Assembly (NCBI RefSeq): GCF_016744625.1
Contig: NZ_JADGDZ010000004.1
Span: forward strand, 44,304-95,004
DNA length: 50,701 nt
Source of the DNA: Winogradskyella sp.
GTDB lineage: Bacteria; Bacteroidota; Bacteroidia; Flavobacteriales; Flavobacteriaceae
Reading direction: 5' to 3'
The notes under the pieces are model-generated. The model was not told the origin of the DNA. It searched no databases and saw nothing but the letters and a program-made list of their open reading frames with translations. Below, piece by piece: positions 25,184-34,101 of this stretch (position 1 is the stretch's first letter; every line of letters begins with the position of its first letter). Position numbers and translations under genes: made by a program.

Positions 25184-26187
25184 AATTCATATTTTTTTAT
25201 AAATTCAAATCGATAGTATATTGAATGTTGTTCTATATGAAAGAATGAGCAATTCGAATAGTGTATAAATTGATATTTAGAATTAATATCAAATCCTTCA
25301 GAATTAATAGAATAAACACCATCACAATCAATATTACCATAAGGAGAAATACGCCTATATCGATATTCCATTTTGTTACCTAAATCATAAATCTCAAACC
25401 ATGCACCAGCACCAATGCCCTCTAGCCATTGCGCATGATCAGCGATTTCCAAAACTCGCTTGGACTCTAAATTACCAATTAAATTGGGCTGATAACCGTT
25501 TAGCTTATCTAAAAAACAACGTCTGTTTTCAGCTTTGGGTGTCGATGTAAATTCGGTAATAGTACCAGATTCTGATATTTCATAAACCTTTTGTTCTGTA
25601 TTAGCAATCACAACATTACTAACTGTACTTGGTGTAAAACGCTTTGATTTAATTAACTTCTTCTTTTTCTTATTAATAGCAATAGATGCAATTAAAGTAT
25701 CAGTTACAAAACGAGAACAATTACTTCCTTTTTTTAAGAAAGCACCATATCTAACAAAATCCTTATGCTGCAATTGCATAATAAATTCTTTAGCCTTTTT
25801 ATAATTTATAGCATTACAAACTGAAGCCACTAATTTCCCTTCACCATGAGTAAAATTTGGCTGAGTTGCTAGGAAAGTTAATATGTCGTTTAAGTTAGTT
25901 AAGTTGCCATCTTTAATTTGTGCGCTTAAAGGGAAATCTAATTCATGATCCGTTACTTTCCCTCTAACACGACCATAACCTTGGGGACATGTATATCTCC
26001 CAAAATCAAAATACTCTAAATGCCCTGTCTTAATATCTATTAGCACCAAAGCTGCATGTCCTGCTCGTACATAATTTTCGCAACCAACGTTTATATATTT
26101 TAAATAAGGCACAAGTTTTTCATCAGATATTCTAACTATAGTATCAGGATAGGCAAGTGTTAAAATAAAGGCATCACTTTTTAGCAT
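25180..26187 (-). CDS. Uncharacterised protein with permuted papain-like motifs, possibly DUF6695
   Basis: This is a 335-residue protein from ATG 26187. A GTG at 26244 would add 19 mostly hydrophobic residues, but I think homologues begin near ILTLAYPDTIV. The N-terminal part holds RAGHAALVLID (41-51) and LEYFDFGRY (57-65), then KGSNCSRFVTDTL (153-165). A histidine on a strand (H44) followed about 110 residues later by a helix-starting cysteine (C157) is the order of circularly permuted NlpC/P60 enzymes (YiiX, LRAT). The C-terminal 150 residues are a separate beta-rich region. Enzyme activity is inference, and DUF6695 is from memory. Confidence 0.65.
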   Translation of the reverse strand: MLKSDAFILTLAYPDTIVRISDEKLVPYLKYINVGCENYVRAGHAALVLIDIKTGHLEYFDFGRYTCPQGYGRVRGKVTDHELDFPLSAQIKDGNLTNLNDILTFLATQPNFTHGEGKLVASVCNAINYKKAKEFIMQLQHKDFVRYGAFLKKGSNCSRFVTDTLIASIAINKKKKKLIKSKRFTPSTVSNVVIANTEQKVYEISESGTITEFTSTPKAENRRCFLDKLNGYQPNLIGNLESKRVLEIADHAQWLEGIGAGAWFEIYDLGNKMEYRYRRISPYGNIDCDGVYSINSEGFDINSKYQFIHYSNCSFFHIEQHSIYYRFEFIKKYEF

Positions 26188-26286
26188 CGATAAATTCAAA
26201 AATTTAAGTATGCAACTTACAAAAATTATCCTTCCAATCTTCACACAACTATTACGTTTGAAATTAAGAATATATCATAAATATCG

Positions 26287-26294
26287 TACCTTTG
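26287..26294 (+). promoter_or_regulatory. -7 element of the pruA promoter
   Basis: TACCTTTG fits TAnnTTTG exactly and ends 37 bases before the pruA ATG. A TTTG lies at 26257-26260, 26 bases upstream, too far for standard spacing. Confidence 0.6.
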
Positions 26295-26331
26295 CACTTT
26301 CAAAATTCAAACTAAAAAAACAAAATATATT

Positions 26332-27957
26332 ATGGGAAAAGGATTCTTTAATGTACCTGTAGCGGTTAACGAACCTGTGAAATCTTATGCACCTGGTTCA
26401 CCTGAACGCAAAGCTGTTCAAGACACTTATAAAACAATGTTTAATAGCAAAGTTGAAATCCCTTTATATATCAATGGTGAAGATGTAAAAACTGGAAATA
26501 CCAGAACTATATCTCCTCCGCACGACCATCAACATATTGTAGGTGAATATCATATAGCAGAGCAAAAACATATTGATGAAGCTATTGCTACAGCATTGGA
26601 AGCACGTAAAACATGGTCACAGATGCCATGGGAACAACGTGCTGGTATTTTCTTAAAAGCAGCAGAATTAATCGCTGGTCCATACAGAGCAAAGATTAAT
26701 GCTGCAACAATGATTGCACAATCTAAAACAGTACACCAAGCAGAAATTGATGCAGCTTGTGAGTTTATTGATTTCTTACGTTTTAATGTTCAGTTTATGA
26801 CTGACATCTATATGGAGCAACCTGAAAGTACAAGTGACGCTTGGAACAGGGTTGAATACAGACCTCTCGAAGGTTTCACTTATGCTGTAACTCCTTTTAA
26901 CTTTACTGCTATAGCTGGAAATTTACCAGCTTGTATGGCACTAATGGGAAATGTTGTGGTTTGGAAACCTAGTGATAGCCAAGTCTATTCTGCAAAAGTG
27001 ATTATGGATGTTTTTAAAGAAGCAGGCGTACCAGCTGGTGTAATTAATGTTGTTTTTGGTGATCCAGTAATGATTACGAATACAGTGATGGCTAGTCCAG
27101 ATTTCTCTGGATTACATTTTACAGGCTCTACATTCATATTTAAAGAGTTATGGAAACAGATTGGCAACAATATCCATAACTATAAGACGTACCCCAGAAT
27201 TGTTGGAGAAACAGGTGGAAAAGATTTCATCGTGGCTCACAAATCGGCTGACGCTAAACAAGTAGCTACAGCAATCGCTCGTGGTGCATTTGAATTTCAA
27301 GGACAAAAATGTAGTGCTGCATCTAGAGCATATATTCCAAAAGGAATTTGGGCTGATGTAAAAAAATATCTTGTTGAAGATCTTAAGTCATTCAAAATGG
27401 GTTCTCCTGAAGATATGAGTAACTTTATTACAGCTGTAATTCACGAAGGTTCATTTGATAAATTAGCAAAATACATTGATGGAGCCAAAGCCGATAGTGA
27501 TGCTGAAATAATAGCTGGTGGTAACTACGATAAATCTATAGGTTATTTTATTGAACCTACGGTAATTGTAACATCTAACCCAAAATACACAACAATGTGT
27601 ACTGAGTTATTTGGACCCGTGATGACTATACATGTATATGAAGATGATGCGTTCTCGGAAACTTTAAAACTAGTTGATGAAACCAGCGAATATGCTTTAA
27701 CAGGCGCTATAATATCTAGAGACCGTTACGCAGTTGAAGAAGCGACTAAGGCGTTACAAAACTCTGCTGGTAACTTCTATATTAATGATAAACCAACTGG
27801 TGCTGTTGTTGGTCAACAACCATTTGGTGGAGCTAGAGCATCTGGCACAAATGATAAAGCAGGTAGTGCGCAAAACTTATTACGTTGGGTATCTCCAAGA
27901 TTAATTAAGGAAACATTTGTAACACCTACAGATTACAGATATCCTTTCTTAAGCTAA
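26332..27957 (+). CDS. pruA: L-glutamate gamma-semialdehyde (P5C) dehydrogenase
   Basis: The enzyme oxidises glutamate-gamma-semialdehyde to glutamate with NAD+, the second step of proline breakdown. The 541-residue chain is the single-function form, without the proline dehydrogenase domain of PutA. Catalytic E293 (VGETGGKD) and nucleophile C327 (FQGQKCSAASRAY) are present, as are VTPFNFTAIAGNLPA (186-200) and the C-terminal GQQPFGGARASGTNDKAG block. No proline dehydrogenase gene is next to it. An intrinsic terminator follows directly. Confidence 0.96.
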   Translation: MGKGFFNVPVAVNEPVKSYAPGSPERKAVQDTYKTMFNSKVEIPLYINGEDVKTGNTRTISPPHDHQHIVGEYHIAEQKHIDEAIATALEARKTWSQMPWEQRAGIFLKAAELIAGPYRAKINAATMIAQSKTVHQAEIDAACEFIDFLRFNVQFMTDIYMEQPESTSDAWNRVEYRPLEGFTYAVTPFNFTAIAGNLPACMALMGNVVVWKPSDSQVYSAKVIMDVFKEAGVPAGVINVVFGDPVMITNTVMASPDFSGLHFTGSTFIFKELWKQIGNNIHNYKTYPRIVGETGGKDFIVAHKSADAKQVATAIARGAFEFQGQKCSAASRAYIPKGIWADVKKYLVEDLKSFKMGSPEDMSNFITAVIHEGSFDKLAKYIDGAKADSDAEIIAGGNYDKSIGYFIEPTVIVTSNPKYTTMCTELFGPVMTIHVYEDDAFSETLKLVDETSEYALTGAIISRDRYAVEEATKALQNSAGNFYINDKPTGAVVGQQPFGGARASGTNDKAGSAQNLLRWVSPRLIKETFVTPTDYRYPFLS

Positions 27958-27994
27958 GATTATAATAAACTGAAATACAAATCCTTAGAAGTTT

Positions 27995-28016
27995 AATCCT
28001 TTTAAGGATTTTTTTT
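27995..28016 (+). terminator. Intrinsic terminator after pruA
   Basis: AATCCT-TTTA-AGGATT is followed by six further T, 37 bases after the stop codon. The stem is short and A/T-rich, but the T run is strong. Confidence 0.75.
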
Positions 28017-28103
28017 GCTTTTAATAGAAATGACGTTAAAAAAATTCAATTACAAGCCTAAACTTTGTATCTTTTCAGTCTTATAAATAAAAAATTACGA
28101 CCT

Positions 28104-29813
28104 ATGAAAAAACATTACTTTTTTATCTTATTATTTTTACCAGTGCTTTTGTTTGCACAGATAGAGATTATTTCTACGGAACCTTTAGATTTATCAGCTT
28201 ATGGTGAAGCTACAACATATCCTGGTGAAGGTGAATACGAAATATTTTTGAGTGCTGATAATGTTTTAGACAAACCCATTATTATTGTAGATGGTTTTGA
28301 TCCAGGTGACACTAGAAATATTGCTGGCTTATATAGCTCATTAGACTTTACAGGCACTTCTGGTGCTCAAAACCTAGCAGACCTTGTTCGTGCTGAAGGT
28401 TTTGATGTTGTCATTTTAAACTTTCCTACATATCTGAGAGATGCGGATGGAGCTACTATTGATGGTGGTGCAGATTTCATGGATCGTAATGCTATGATAT
28501 TAGTAGAGTTACTAAATGTTATCAATATAGCAAAAGCAGTTAATCCTAATCCTGAACCAAATGTTATTATAGGCCCAAGTATGGGAGGAATTATAGCACG
28601 TTATGCTTTAAATTATATGGAAGATGCGTCTATAGATCCAGACACCAGACTTTATATGTCTTTTGATTCACCGCATCTTGGTGCTAATGTACCTATTGGT
28701 TTACAACATCAACTAAACTTTTTAGCGAATAATCCGTTAAGTCCTGTAGCTGAACTAGAACCACTTATTGAAGGTTTTCTAAAATCATCTGCAGCAAGAC
28801 AATTATTAATAGATCATTTTGAACCACATCTCTCAGGAGCTGATGCTTTTACATTTGACCCATTACTAACATTACCAGAACAACATCCATTTAGAACAGA
28901 GTTTGAAACTAGAATAAATAGTTTTACATCAACTGGTTTCCCTGAAAATGTTCGTAATGTTGCTATTATTAATGGTAGCGGAATTGGAAGTGCTTACTTA
29001 GCAAAAGATGGCACAACACCAGTAACAAATGGTTTTACTATTGTTAACACCACAATACCTGTAGATTCTCCTCTTGGTGGTGCTCCAATAGATGTAGAAA
29101 TAGAATTATACATGACACCAAGTGCAGGCTCAGCTCAACAAGTAAGTCGTTTCTTTGCACCACTTTTCCCACCTTTCATTCCCGACCTATTATCTGTAGC
29201 AAGTTCTGGTACTACCAATTTTGATGGCGTTGATTCAGCACCAGGTGGTTTGTTTGATTTATCGGCATTAACAGGAGATATTGGTGCTGGTGGTGGAATT
29301 GCCGCAGATTTCTTAACAGCCATGCAAATCGATAAATTTAGTTTTATTCCTTCCGTGAGTGCTTTAGCTCTCGAAATTACAGATGAAGCAACTGATGATG
29401 ATGTTAATTGGCATCATAATATTAATATCGTAAGTCGTGGAACGACAAACAATACACCTTTTGACAATACATTTTTACCAGACGATAATGAGCCACATGT
29501 GCAATTAACTCAAGCTAATGTTGACTTTGCTTTATTAGAAATACTAACTCCTCCATTAAGTGTTTCAAATGAAAATGAGATTGCTTTTAAGCTAGAAAAA
29601 AACCCTATTGACAATGAGTTAGTATTACTTTCTAACATTAACACTAATGCTAACATTCATATTATAGATGTAACAGGAAAAACAATGTATAACACAAATT
29701 TAAATTTGAATAATCGTACAAGTATTCCGATAAATATAACCTCAGGGTTTTATATTTTGAATGTTACTGGTGAGAACAATACAAGATTTTCTACCAAATT
29801 TATTGTAAAATAA
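28104..29813 (+). CDS. Secreted lipase-like alpha/beta hydrolase with T9SS sorting domain
   Basis: This 569-residue protein has a signal peptide (MKKHYFFILLFLPVLLFAQ) and an alpha/beta-hydrolase start, KPIIIVDGFDPGDTRN (57-72). The nucleophile elbow is GPSMGG with S159, followed by IARYALNYM. DSPHLGANVPIG (family-typical block after the elbow) supports a lipase/PGAP1-like esterase. A possible catalytic histidine lies in NWHHNINIV near residue 460. The last ~75 residues form a T9SS sorting domain (KNPIDNELVLL, DVTGKTMYN, SGFYILNVTG, KFIVK). ATG 28104 starts the signal peptide; the TTG 39 bases upstream is in the promoter area. Substrate unknown. Confidence 0.85.
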   Translation: MKKHYFFILLFLPVLLFAQIEIISTEPLDLSAYGEATTYPGEGEYEIFLSADNVLDKPIIIVDGFDPGDTRNIAGLYSSLDFTGTSGAQNLADLVRAEGFDVVILNFPTYLRDADGATIDGGADFMDRNAMILVELLNVINIAKAVNPNPEPNVIIGPSMGGIIARYALNYMEDASIDPDTRLYMSFDSPHLGANVPIGLQHQLNFLANNPLSPVAELEPLIEGFLKSSAARQLLIDHFEPHLSGADAFTFDPLLTLPEQHPFRTEFETRINSFTSTGFPENVRNVAIINGSGIGSAYLAKDGTTPVTNGFTIVNTTIPVDSPLGGAPIDVEIELYMTPSAGSAQQVSRFFAPLFPPFIPDLLSVASSGTTNFDGVDSAPGGLFDLSALTGDIGAGGGIAADFLTAMQIDKFSFIPSVSALALEITDEATDDDVNWHHNINIVSRGTTNNTPFDNTFLPDDNEPHVQLTQANVDFALLEILTPPLSVSNENEIAFKLEKNPIDNELVLLSNINTNANIHIIDVTGKTMYNTNLNLNNRTSIPINITSGFYILNVTGENNTRFSTKFIVK

Positions 29814-29827
29814 TAGAAATTCTTTAT

Positions 29828-29839
29828 CGCCTTAAGGCG
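29828..29839. repeat. 12-bp perfect palindrome CGCCTTAAGGCG
   Basis: It lies between the stop codon of the lipase-like gene and the strong terminator. It has no loop and no T run of its own. It could be a protein-binding site or an accidental part of the 3' end. Confidence 0.5.
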
Positions 29840-29850
29840 TAATTTTCAAC

Positions 29851-29884
29851 AAAAAAACCTGTAAAATATTTTACAGGTTTTTTA
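29851..29884. terminator. Bidirectional terminator between the lipase-like and Omp28 genes
   Basis: AAAACCTGTAAAA and TTTTACAGGTTTT form a long perfect inverted repeat, with runs of A and T outside. It serves the two converging genes. Confidence 0.9.
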
Positions 29885-29898
29885 TATATAGTGAGATT

Positions 29899-30981
29899 TT
29901 ACAACTCCTCAATAGTCTGTGTATCACCAAAATTAGCTGATCTAGCATTATAAACATTACTTGTTACTCCATTTACGACAAATGCTACAATACTCATTTT
30001 AGACATATCAGTTACATTACTTGGCACAGGTACACTAAAGGTTTCCGTATATTCATTATCTTCAACAACTTCTGCTGGCGGAATTGTATCTCCTAATAAA
30101 TCTGTTAAACAAGCTCTCAATACGTGGTCATGTTCAAAATTAGCAATTACACTAGATCCACCATAGTAACTTGTATAATTAACTTGATTATATATTAAAT
30201 CATCTTCTAAAACATAAACTATAAGTTTTGCGTCAGTAAAAAACAACTCTCCAAACTTCATTTTTACTTCAAGAGAAATCGTATTACCATTAAGCACAGG
30301 AGTCAAAGCTAATCCGACATCAGCACCTGAATTAGTTAAATTAACAACTTGACTAATATTACTTGGTTCTGGATACGTCCACAAAGTAGTTCTATTTATC
30401 ATTGCCGTTGGATATCCTTCTAAGTTTATTGCATCCTCAAGTACACCAGCACTAAAGTTATAGGGATCGTGATTACTCCCATTAGGATCTATATTTCCAC
30501 GATGTATAGCCACTGGGATAGCATTATTAGTGGCAGCCTCAACTTGCTCTATACCGTAAGCAACTCTTGGACAATAACCACACCATGTACCTGTGTAGTC
30601 TTCGATCAACACATTTTTTGAAAATTTAACAGAAGGCTCTACTACAGTAACCTGAATAGTATTACTTGTAAACTCGTTATATGTTGCAACAAAGTTTAAG
30701 ACTCCTTCTGTTTGTGTAAGATATGAACTTCCACCAATATCATTACCATTTAATGTTATTGTAGAAGAAGAAGTTACATCTTCATTAGTATTTCCTTTTA
30801 CATTAAAAAATACGATGTCACCAACATAGACTTCCGTATTAACTTGCCTAGATAATGTTATACTTGTTATTTCTTCTGTACCTCCATCTCCACCAGACCC
30901 ATCATTACTATCACCTCCACAGCTATTAAAAATTAAAATGCAAGCAAAAAATAGGGATTTTAAAATCAATGTTTTTTTCAT
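29899..30981 (-). CDS. Omp28-related lipoprotein with thioredoxin motif
   Basis: The 360-residue product begins with a lipoprotein signal (lipobox cysteine C21 in LIFNSCGG) and a Gly/Asp-rich linker (22-36). A bacterial Ig-like domain (about 38-115) follows. The Omp28 domain has VLIEDYTGTWCGYCPRVAYG (124-143), with a thioredoxin-like C134-G-Y-C137, then VAIHRGN and EGYPTAMINRTT. The fold is therefore thioredoxin-like with an accessory all-beta part. It is expected on the outer membrane. It is divergent from a TlpA-like gene and a barrel gene, which suggests shared function. The redox substrate is unknown. Confidence 0.85.
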   Translation of the reverse strand: MKKTLILKSLFFACILIFNSCGGDSNDGSGGDGGTEEITSITLSRQVNTEVYVGDIVFFNVKGNTNEDVTSSSTITLNGNDIGGSSYLTQTEGVLNFVATYNEFTSNTIQVTVVEPSVKFSKNVLIEDYTGTWCGYCPRVAYGIEQVEAATNNAIPVAIHRGNIDPNGSNHDPYNFSAGVLEDAINLEGYPTAMINRTTLWTYPEPSNISQVVNLTNSGADVGLALTPVLNGNTISLEVKMKFGELFFTDAKLIVYVLEDDLIYNQVNYTSYYGGSSVIANFEHDHVLRACLTDLLGDTIPPAEVVEDNEYTETFSVPVPSNVTDMSKMSIVAFVVNGVTSNVYNARSANFGDTQTIEEL

Positions 30982-31009
30982 TATTGATGTTTTTTTATTA
31001 ATTCGTTGA

Positions 31010-31017
31010 CAAATATA
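31010..31017 (-). promoter_or_regulatory. -7 element of the Omp28 gene promoter
   Basis: On the minus strand TATATTTG matches TAnnTTTG exactly, 28 bases before the start codon. No convincing -33 element is seen at 19 bases. Confidence 0.65.
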
Positions 31018-31081
31018 TAATATTTTAAATTTTTGGTATTATTATTGTAAAAAAATTATTGAATTGACAAAAACCACCTAA

Positions 31082-31561
31082 ATGAAGAATGTTTTATTTT
31101 TAATCTGTTTACTGACTATTTCATATAGTCAGGCACAAGAACTACCAAACATAACATTAAAAAGTACAGAAGATAAATCTATCTCTATAAAAGAACTTGC
31201 CAATTCAGACACTATTAAAGTTTTTAGTTTTTGGGCGACTTGGTGTGTCCCTTGCATTAATGAATTAGATGCCATAAGCGAAGTCTATGAAGAATGGCAA
31301 GAAGAAACTAATGTAGAGATTATAGCAATTTCTACAGATGACTCTAGAACAAAGAAAAGAGTAATACCAATGGTAAATGGCAAAGATTGGGAGTACCAAA
31401 TTTTGCTAGATGATAACCAAGAACTTAAACGTGCTTTAAATATCTCTGTTCTACCATATTTAATTGTAGTAAAAAATGGAAAAATCATACATCAACGTAC
31501 TGGCTATACTCCTGGAAGTGAAGATGATTTATATGAAGTAATTAAAGAGCATTCTAAATAG
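31082..31561 (+). CDS. TlpA-like periplasmic thioredoxin
   Basis: This 159-residue protein has a signal peptide (ending SYSQAQ, about 18-19) and one thioredoxin fold. The active site is FWATWCVPCINEL with C55 and C58; these are the only cysteines of the mature chain. Later family blocks are WEYQILLDDNQELKRALN and the cis-proline region VLPYLIVVKNG. It should reduce disulfides in the periplasm. The barrel gene starts 42 bases downstream, probably in the same operon, while the Omp28 gene is divergent across 100 bases. Confidence 0.9.
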   Translation: MKNVLFLICLLTISYSQAQELPNITLKSTEDKSISIKELANSDTIKVFSFWATWCVPCINELDAISEVYEEWQEETNVEIIAISTDDSRTKKRVIPMVNGKDWEYQILLDDNQELKRALNISVLPYLIVVKNGKIIHQRTGYTPGSEDDLYEVIKEHSK

Positions 31562-31603
31562 AAACCAAAATATATTTACTAACTACCAACCAAAACCAAT
31601 ACC

Positions 31604-33283
31604 ATGAAAAAACTGATGCTATTATTAGTTTTTTGTCTATCTGGACAATTTATTTTCGCACAATTAATTGAGAATTTAAGAATTGGACTTGAATCTAATA
31701 CTGCTTGGTACAATGATGACAAAAAAACAGGACCTTTTTTTGACACCGAAAACCAAGATGGAGATAAACACATAAGATCTAATAACTATTTAAAATTAAA
31801 TTATACATTTTTAAAAAACTTCACTGCTACTATTCAGTTAGAATCTTACGAACCTTTTTCGCTAATCAATTATTCACCAAATTATAAGGGTACCGATTTA
31901 GGTATATATTCTCTAAATTATAAAAATTCAAAACTAAGTGCCACTGCTGGACATTTTTATTCTCAATTTGGAAGTGGGTTAATCTTAAGAAACTGGGAAG
32001 ACAGACAATTAGGTCTTAATAACGCCCTTTTAGGAGGTAAAATAGAATATACTCCGATAGAATCTATTTCATTAACAGCTTTATATGGTAAACAACGTTT
32101 TGGATTCGAATCTTCTAATGGAGAAGTATTTGGAGCTAATGCTGAGGTTGACCTTTCATCTATTTTTAATTTTGAAAACTCCTCTTTAAGTCTTGGATTA
32201 AGCTACGTTGGAAGAAAAGAAGAAACAGATATAATCGATCCAGAGTTTGATGAACTAACCAATGCTTTTTCTGGACGTATAGATTTTTCTAAAGGTAGTT
32301 TTTATACAGGTTTAGAATATGTCTCTATAAGTGATGATGCTGTGGTACAAGTAGGTCAATTATCTAATAATTTTATACAACCAGGAAGTGCAATTCTTTT
32401 CAATACAGGATTTTCTAAAAAAGGATTTGGATTAGATGCTACGTTTAGAAGGCTTGAAAACATGTCATTCTTTTCAGAACGCAAAAAAGATGGAAATATT
32501 TTTCTCGAAAACATTATCAACTACACACCTGGTTTAACCAAACAACATGATTATCTATTAACAAATATTTTTGTTTATCAGGCACAATCAGCAGTGTCGT
32601 TTTTAGATCCAGGATTATTAAAAGTTGGTGAAATCGGTGGACAATTAGATGTATTCTATAAAATAAAGAAAGATACTCCGCTTGGAGGAAAATACGGAAC
32701 AAAAATTGCCTTTAACGCTTCATATTGGGCTGGTTTAAAAGGTGATTTTGATTATGCTAACCTAGATTATAATACAGATCTTATTGGTTTTGGAAACAAA
32801 TACTTTTCAGACGTTAGCCTCGAAGTAAGAAAAAAATGGAATTCTAAATGGAATTCTATATTATACTATGTTAACCAATATTATAATAAAAGAGAAATAG
32901 AAGGGAATTTTGGAGCTAAATCTATAAAATCTAATATTGTAGTTGCTGAAGCCACTTATAAAATTGGAGGCGGAAAGTCCTTTAGATTTGAAGCTCAAAA
33001 ATTATGGTCTGATTCAGAATCTCATGATTGGACTGGAGGAACTATTGAGTTTAATTTAAACTCAAAGTTTTCGTTTTACGTTAATGATATATATAATGCA
33101 GGTAATGATAGTGATACAGCAGAAACCAATTATTACAACATTGGTGGTAGCTATACAAAAGGCTCTACAAGATTAGGATTAAATTACGGAAGACAACGCG
33201 CAGGTCTTCTTTGTGTAGGAGGTGTATGTCGTTTCGTAGCTGAGGCCACAGGTCTTTCTGCAAACTTAACCATGTCCTTTTAA
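31604..33283 (+). CDS. DUF6029-type outer-membrane beta-barrel protein
   Basis: The 559-residue protein has a signal peptide (ending FIFAQ, residue 20) and alternating amphipathic strands throughout, ending in a phenylalanine (LSANLTMSF) as outer-membrane barrels do. I recognise the pattern of DUF6029, for example ATAGHFYSQFGSGLILRNWED. The mature chain has only two cysteines, C537 and C542 in GLLCVGGVCRFV, close to the last strand. Together with the adjacent thioredoxin-like genes this suggests a redox-active or disulfide-locked loop. Function is unknown. It is cotranscribed with the TlpA-like gene. Confidence 0.78.
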   Translation: MKKLMLLLVFCLSGQFIFAQLIENLRIGLESNTAWYNDDKKTGPFFDTENQDGDKHIRSNNYLKLNYTFLKNFTATIQLESYEPFSLINYSPNYKGTDLGIYSLNYKNSKLSATAGHFYSQFGSGLILRNWEDRQLGLNNALLGGKIEYTPIESISLTALYGKQRFGFESSNGEVFGANAEVDLSSIFNFENSSLSLGLSYVGRKEETDIIDPEFDELTNAFSGRIDFSKGSFYTGLEYVSISDDAVVQVGQLSNNFIQPGSAILFNTGFSKKGFGLDATFRRLENMSFFSERKKDGNIFLENIINYTPGLTKQHDYLLTNIFVYQAQSAVSFLDPGLLKVGEIGGQLDVFYKIKKDTPLGGKYGTKIAFNASYWAGLKGDFDYANLDYNTDLIGFGNKYFSDVSLEVRKKWNSKWNSILYYVNQYYNKREIEGNFGAKSIKSNIVVAEATYKIGGGKSFRFEAQKLWSDSESHDWTGGTIEFNLNSKFSFYVNDIYNAGNDSDTAETNYYNIGGSYTKGSTRLGLNYGRQRAGLLCVGGVCRFVAEATGLSANLTMSF

Positions 33284-33333
33284 AGACGTAAATACAGCAT
33301 AAAATTATCTCTCTTAATTTAATTTGGAAGAAA

Positions 33334-33960
33334 TTATTTATGTTTTAGAGGTAAATAAATCACTTTTTTAGTTTCAAAAAATTCCTCTTCAAAATAATCT
33401 GAAAGAAGAAAAGCTTTAACGTTAGTATATTGTTTTAACTCTTCAGTTAAGTCACCTCCCTTAAGGTAGAGGATACCATTTTTTATATCGTTCTTTTGAT
33501 GCTTTGCAATCTTTCCTTTAACCCATTTGGTAAACTCAGGCATTGCAGTTACTGCTCTACTTACTATAAAATCAAAAGTTTCATCAATAGCTTCTACTCT
33601 ACTATGTGTTGTTTTAACATTAGTTAACTCTATAGCTTCAGAAACTGCATTAATCACTTTTAGTTTTTTATTAATACTGTCTACCAAATGAAATTTGCAG
33701 TTTGGAAACAATATTGCCAAAGGCACACCAGGAAAACCACCACCAGTACCTACATCTAAAATTGAAGAATTATCTTTAAACTGAATCACCTTGGCAATTG
33801 CTAAGGAATGCAGTACATGCCTTAGATATAACTCATCAATATCCTTGCGAGACACCACGTTTATCTTAGCATTCCAGTCTTTATACAAACCTTCTAAAGC
33901 TTCAAATTGATTAATTTGTGTTTCGGTTAAATCTGGGAAATATTTTAGGATTAACTCCAT
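33334..33960 (-). CDS. rsmG: 16S rRNA (guanine-527-N7)-methyltransferase
   Basis: RsmG methylates G527 in the 530 loop of 16S rRNA; its loss gives low-level streptomycin resistance. The 208-residue product has the N-terminal helix block LYKDWNAKINVVSRKDIDEL, the SAM motif ILDVGTGGGFPGVPLAI and the later FIVSRAVTAM. ATG 33960 is preferred over the in-frame TTG at 33987, which lies upstream of the -7 element at 33975-33982 and so outside the transcript. The gene converges with the DUF6029-type gene across 50 bases. Confidence 0.95.
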   Translation of the reverse strand: MELILKYFPDLTETQINQFEALEGLYKDWNAKINVVSRKDIDELYLRHVLHSLAIAKVIQFKDNSSILDVGTGGGFPGVPLAILFPNCKFHLVDSINKKLKVINAVSEAIELTNVKTTHSRVEAIDETFDFIVSRAVTAMPEFTKWVKGKIAKHQKNDIKNGILYLKGGDLTEELKQYTNVKAFLLSDYFEEEFFETKKVIYLPLKHK

Positions 33961-33974
33961 AACTTTATTTTTTT

Positions 33975-33982
33975 CAAAAATA
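33975..33982 (-). promoter_or_regulatory. -7 element of the rsmG promoter
   Basis: On the minus strand TATTTTTG fits TAnnTTTG, 14 bases before ATG 33960. This leaves a very short or nearly absent leader. Confidence 0.55.
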
Positions 33983-34040
33983 CTCAATTATAATGTGTAT
34001 AAATTATTGTATTCTCATATGCTCAATTTTAATTATTAAC

Positions 34041-34048
34041 TATCTTTG
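34041..34048 (+). promoter_or_regulatory. -7 element of the desaturase promoter
   Basis: TATCTTTG fits the consensus exactly, 53 bases before the desaturase ATG. No -33 element at the standard distance is evident. Confidence 0.6.
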
Positions 34049-34101
34049 ACCAGTTATAATGTATTTTAATCCCTTACGTTATATCTTAAAAACTAAGATT
34101 A

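Noticed and set aside
26187..26244. GTG start adding 19 residues to the permuted papain-like protein
   Set aside because: The added part is not a clear signal peptide and I expect homologues to begin near the ATG at 26187. It remains possible.
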